64,000 nt of DNA from Hydractinia symbiolongicarpus. Taxonomy: Eukaryota; Cnidaria; Hydrozoa; Anthoathecata; Hydractiniidae. Location: contig NC_079876.1 in assembly GCF_029227915.1 (NCBI RefSeq), positions 4,032,001 through 4,096,000 on the forward strand, written 5' to 3'. Position 1 is the stretch's first letter. Each line of letters starts with the position of its first letter. Both the position numbers and the translations under genes were made by a program. Positions 62,301 to 64,000 of this stretch are shown here, in pieces. Under the pieces are notes generated by a model. The model was not told where the DNA came from. It saw only the letters and a program-made list of their open reading frames with translations, and did not search any database.

Positions 62301-64000
62301 TGTTGGTACGAATATGTGACTCAACCGTTGTAACACAAACGGATTGATACTGTTAAAAAGTCAATGAAATGTAGTTTTTGAAACTGTCGCTATTTCTTCA
62401 GCGCGCGATAGCGGATAGGATTGGTCCCACAGTAAAGAATGACTTATTAATCTAAACTCTTAAATGAAGCACTACCACAGCGGCCACTGTAATCGCTGAG
62501 TTCCGGCAATCATGTCAAATTAAGAAGAATTTTAATTCTTGGAGATCAATTGTCTCACATATAATATTTATCAGGTCAAAGTCCAAAGTTAGTTCAATTA
62601 AGTCCCACATTCAATCGTTTCACTGTTAAAAGCGATGCAACCTAGTAATAACAGAAAAATATCGCTAAGTACATGTTGGTACGAATATGTGAAGCAACCT
62701 TTGTAACTGAAGCGGATTGATACCGTTAGAAAGTCAATGAAATGTAGTTTTTGAAAGTGTCGCAATTTTTTCAGCGTGCGATTACGGCTAGGATTGGTCC
62801 CACAGTAAAGAATGACTTATTTATCTAAACTCTTAAATGAAGCGCTACCACAGCGCCCAGTGTAATCGCTGAGTTCCGGCAATCATGTCAAATTAAGATG
62901 AATGTTATTTCTTGGAGTCCAATTGTTTCATTTATCATATTTATCAGGTCACAGTTCAAAGTTAGTTCAATTAAGTCCCACGTTCAATCGTTATACTGTT
63001 AAAAGCGATGCAACCTAGTAATATCAGATAAATATCGCTAAATACATGTTAGTACGAATATGTGACCCAACCGTTGTAACTCAAAGGGACTGACATCGAT
63101 AGAAAGTCCGTGAAAAGTAGTATTTGAAACTGTCTCTATTTCTTTAGCGCGCGCTAACGGTTTGGATTCGTCCCACGGCTAAAAAATGACTTTTTTATCT
63201 TAATTTTCAACTGAAGCGCTACCACAGGGACCAGTGTAATCCCTGAGTTGCGGCAATCATGTCCAATTAAGAAGAGTGTTATTTCTTGGAGTCCATTTGT
63301 CTTACTTTTACATTTATAAGGTCACAGGCAAAAATCAGTTCAATTAAGTCCCACAGTCAATCGTTTCACTGTTAAAAGCGATACAACCTAGTAATACCGG
63401 AAAGATATCACGAAATACATGTTGGTACGAATATGTGACTCAACCGTTGTAACACAAACGGATTGATACTGTTAAAAAGTCAATGAAATGTAGTTTTTGA
63501 AACTGTCGCTATTTCTTCAGCGCGCGATAGCGGATAGGATTGGTCCCACAGTAAAGAATGACTTATTAATCTAAACTCTTAAATGAAGCACTACCACAGC
63601 GGCCACTGTAATCGCTGAGTTCCGGCAATCATGTCAAATTAAGAAGAATTTTAATTCTTGGAGATCAATTGTCTCACATATAATATTTATCAGGTCAAAG
63701 TCCAAAGTTAGTTCAATTAAGTCCCACATTCAATCGTTTCACTGTTAAAAGCGATGCAACCTAGTAATAACAGAAAAATATCGCTAAGTACATGTTGGTA
63801 CGAATATGTGAAGCAACCTTTGTAACTGAAGCGGATTGATACCGTTAGAAAGTCAATGAAATGTAGTTTTTGAAAGTGTCGCAATTTTTTCAGCGTGCGA
63901 TTACGGCTAGGATTGGTCCCACAGTAAAGAATGACTTATTTATCTAAACTCTTAAATGAAGCGCTACCACAGCGCCCAGTGTAATCGCTGAGTTCCGGCA
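61928..64000 (+). repeat. 1,119-bp A'-B-A trimer, one full and one partial copy
   Basis: Anchors 61928 (A'), 62301 (B) and 62674 (A) repeat as 63047, 63420 and 63793 at 1,119 bp. The A monomers carry GAAGCAACCTTTGTAAC, which links this unit to 56022 and 57885. The second copy is cut by the window edge, so the number of copies is unknown. Confidence 0.85.

Larger units (their letters stand above)
1..64000 (+). repeat. Tandem satellite DNA array, ~372-bp monomer, 174 anchor copies
   Basis: The whole window is one satellite array. The word around TGTTGGTACG recurs 174 times on the + strand, first at 61 and last at 63,793, with spacing 370-374 bp except for 17 shortened monomers. No monomer is inverted and no spacing is long enough to hold an insertion. 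The sequence starts and ends inside a monomer, so the array continues beyond both edges. Such arrays typically form centromeric, pericentromeric or other heterochromatin in eukaryotes; that role is inferred here, not shown. Stop codons occur in all frames and the only open frames are short and repeat-derived, so no protein is encoded. The family was not recognised. Confidence 0.97.

Noticed and set aside
1-64000. CRISPR array
   Set aside because: The repeat unit is ~372 bp and contiguous, with no unique spacers between short direct repeats.
1-64000. Telomere repeats, rDNA, tRNA genes or transposable elements inside the array
   Set aside because: All anchor spacings are explained by whole or deleted monomers. 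TTAGG occurs only as part of GGTTAGGATTGG and never in tandem, and no terminal repeats or target-site duplications were seen.

Overview
The window contains one thing: an uninterrupted head-to-tail tandem satellite array that runs off both edges. Using a conserved word in each monomer (core TGTTGGTACG) as an anchor, I placed 174 monomers by hand, at positions 61 to 63,793, all on the + strand. Most spacings are 370-374 bp. The only exceptions are 12 spacings of 335-337 bp caused by one recurring 36-bp deletion, one of 335 bp caused by a different ~37-bp deletion, and four of 314-315 bp caused by a ~58-bp deletion. I found no gene, RNA gene, transposon, CRISPR array, telomere repeat or foreign insertion. 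This organisation points to eukaryotic heterochromatin, for example a pericentromeric, centromeric or sex-chromosome block. I do not recognise the ~372-bp family and cannot name the species. The CpG-rich, AT-leaning monomers suggest a genome with little CpG methylation, but that is inference.

Monomers fall into recognisable subtypes by the bases just before the anchor. A: GCAACCTAGTAAT, then (A)ACAGATAA or, for A', ATCAGATAA. B: ATACAACCTAGTAATACCGG. C: GCAATCTAGTAATATCAG. D: CAACCTATTAATATGAG. Subtypes are ordered into local higher-order repeats (HORs) that differ along the window.

Layout: 1-2.3 kb, irregular mixed monomers. 2.3-16.1 kb, a D-B-(B)-A higher-order repeat (1,081 or 1,454 bp) marked by a 36-bp-deleted monomer. 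16.1-19.4 kb, older irregular monomers. 19.4-31.5 kb, multimers built on a 1,486-bp four-mer or 1,860-bp five-mer, plus a 4,093-bp-offset duplication. 31.5-35.8 kb, irregular. 35.8-39.55 kb, a 1,860-bp tandem duplication. 39.55-41.4 kb, irregular. 41.43-49.51 kb, a nearly identical 4,041-bp tandem duplication. 49.5-55.8 kb, A'-B dimers (746 bp) mixed with A'-B-B trimers (1,118 bp). 55.0-58.4 kb, an 1,863-bp-offset duplication. 58.8-64 kb, a displaced near-identical copy of the 48.8-52 kb block, then a 1,119-bp trimer.

Each monomer carries short symmetric elements: a 20-bp quasi-palindrome at the anchor, an inverted repeat whose two arms appear in two matched versions (CAGCG/CGCTG or CAGGG/CCCTG), and alternating CCGTT/AACGG cores. 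These are the best candidates for function. The rest of the window records repeated unequal exchange and segmental duplication.
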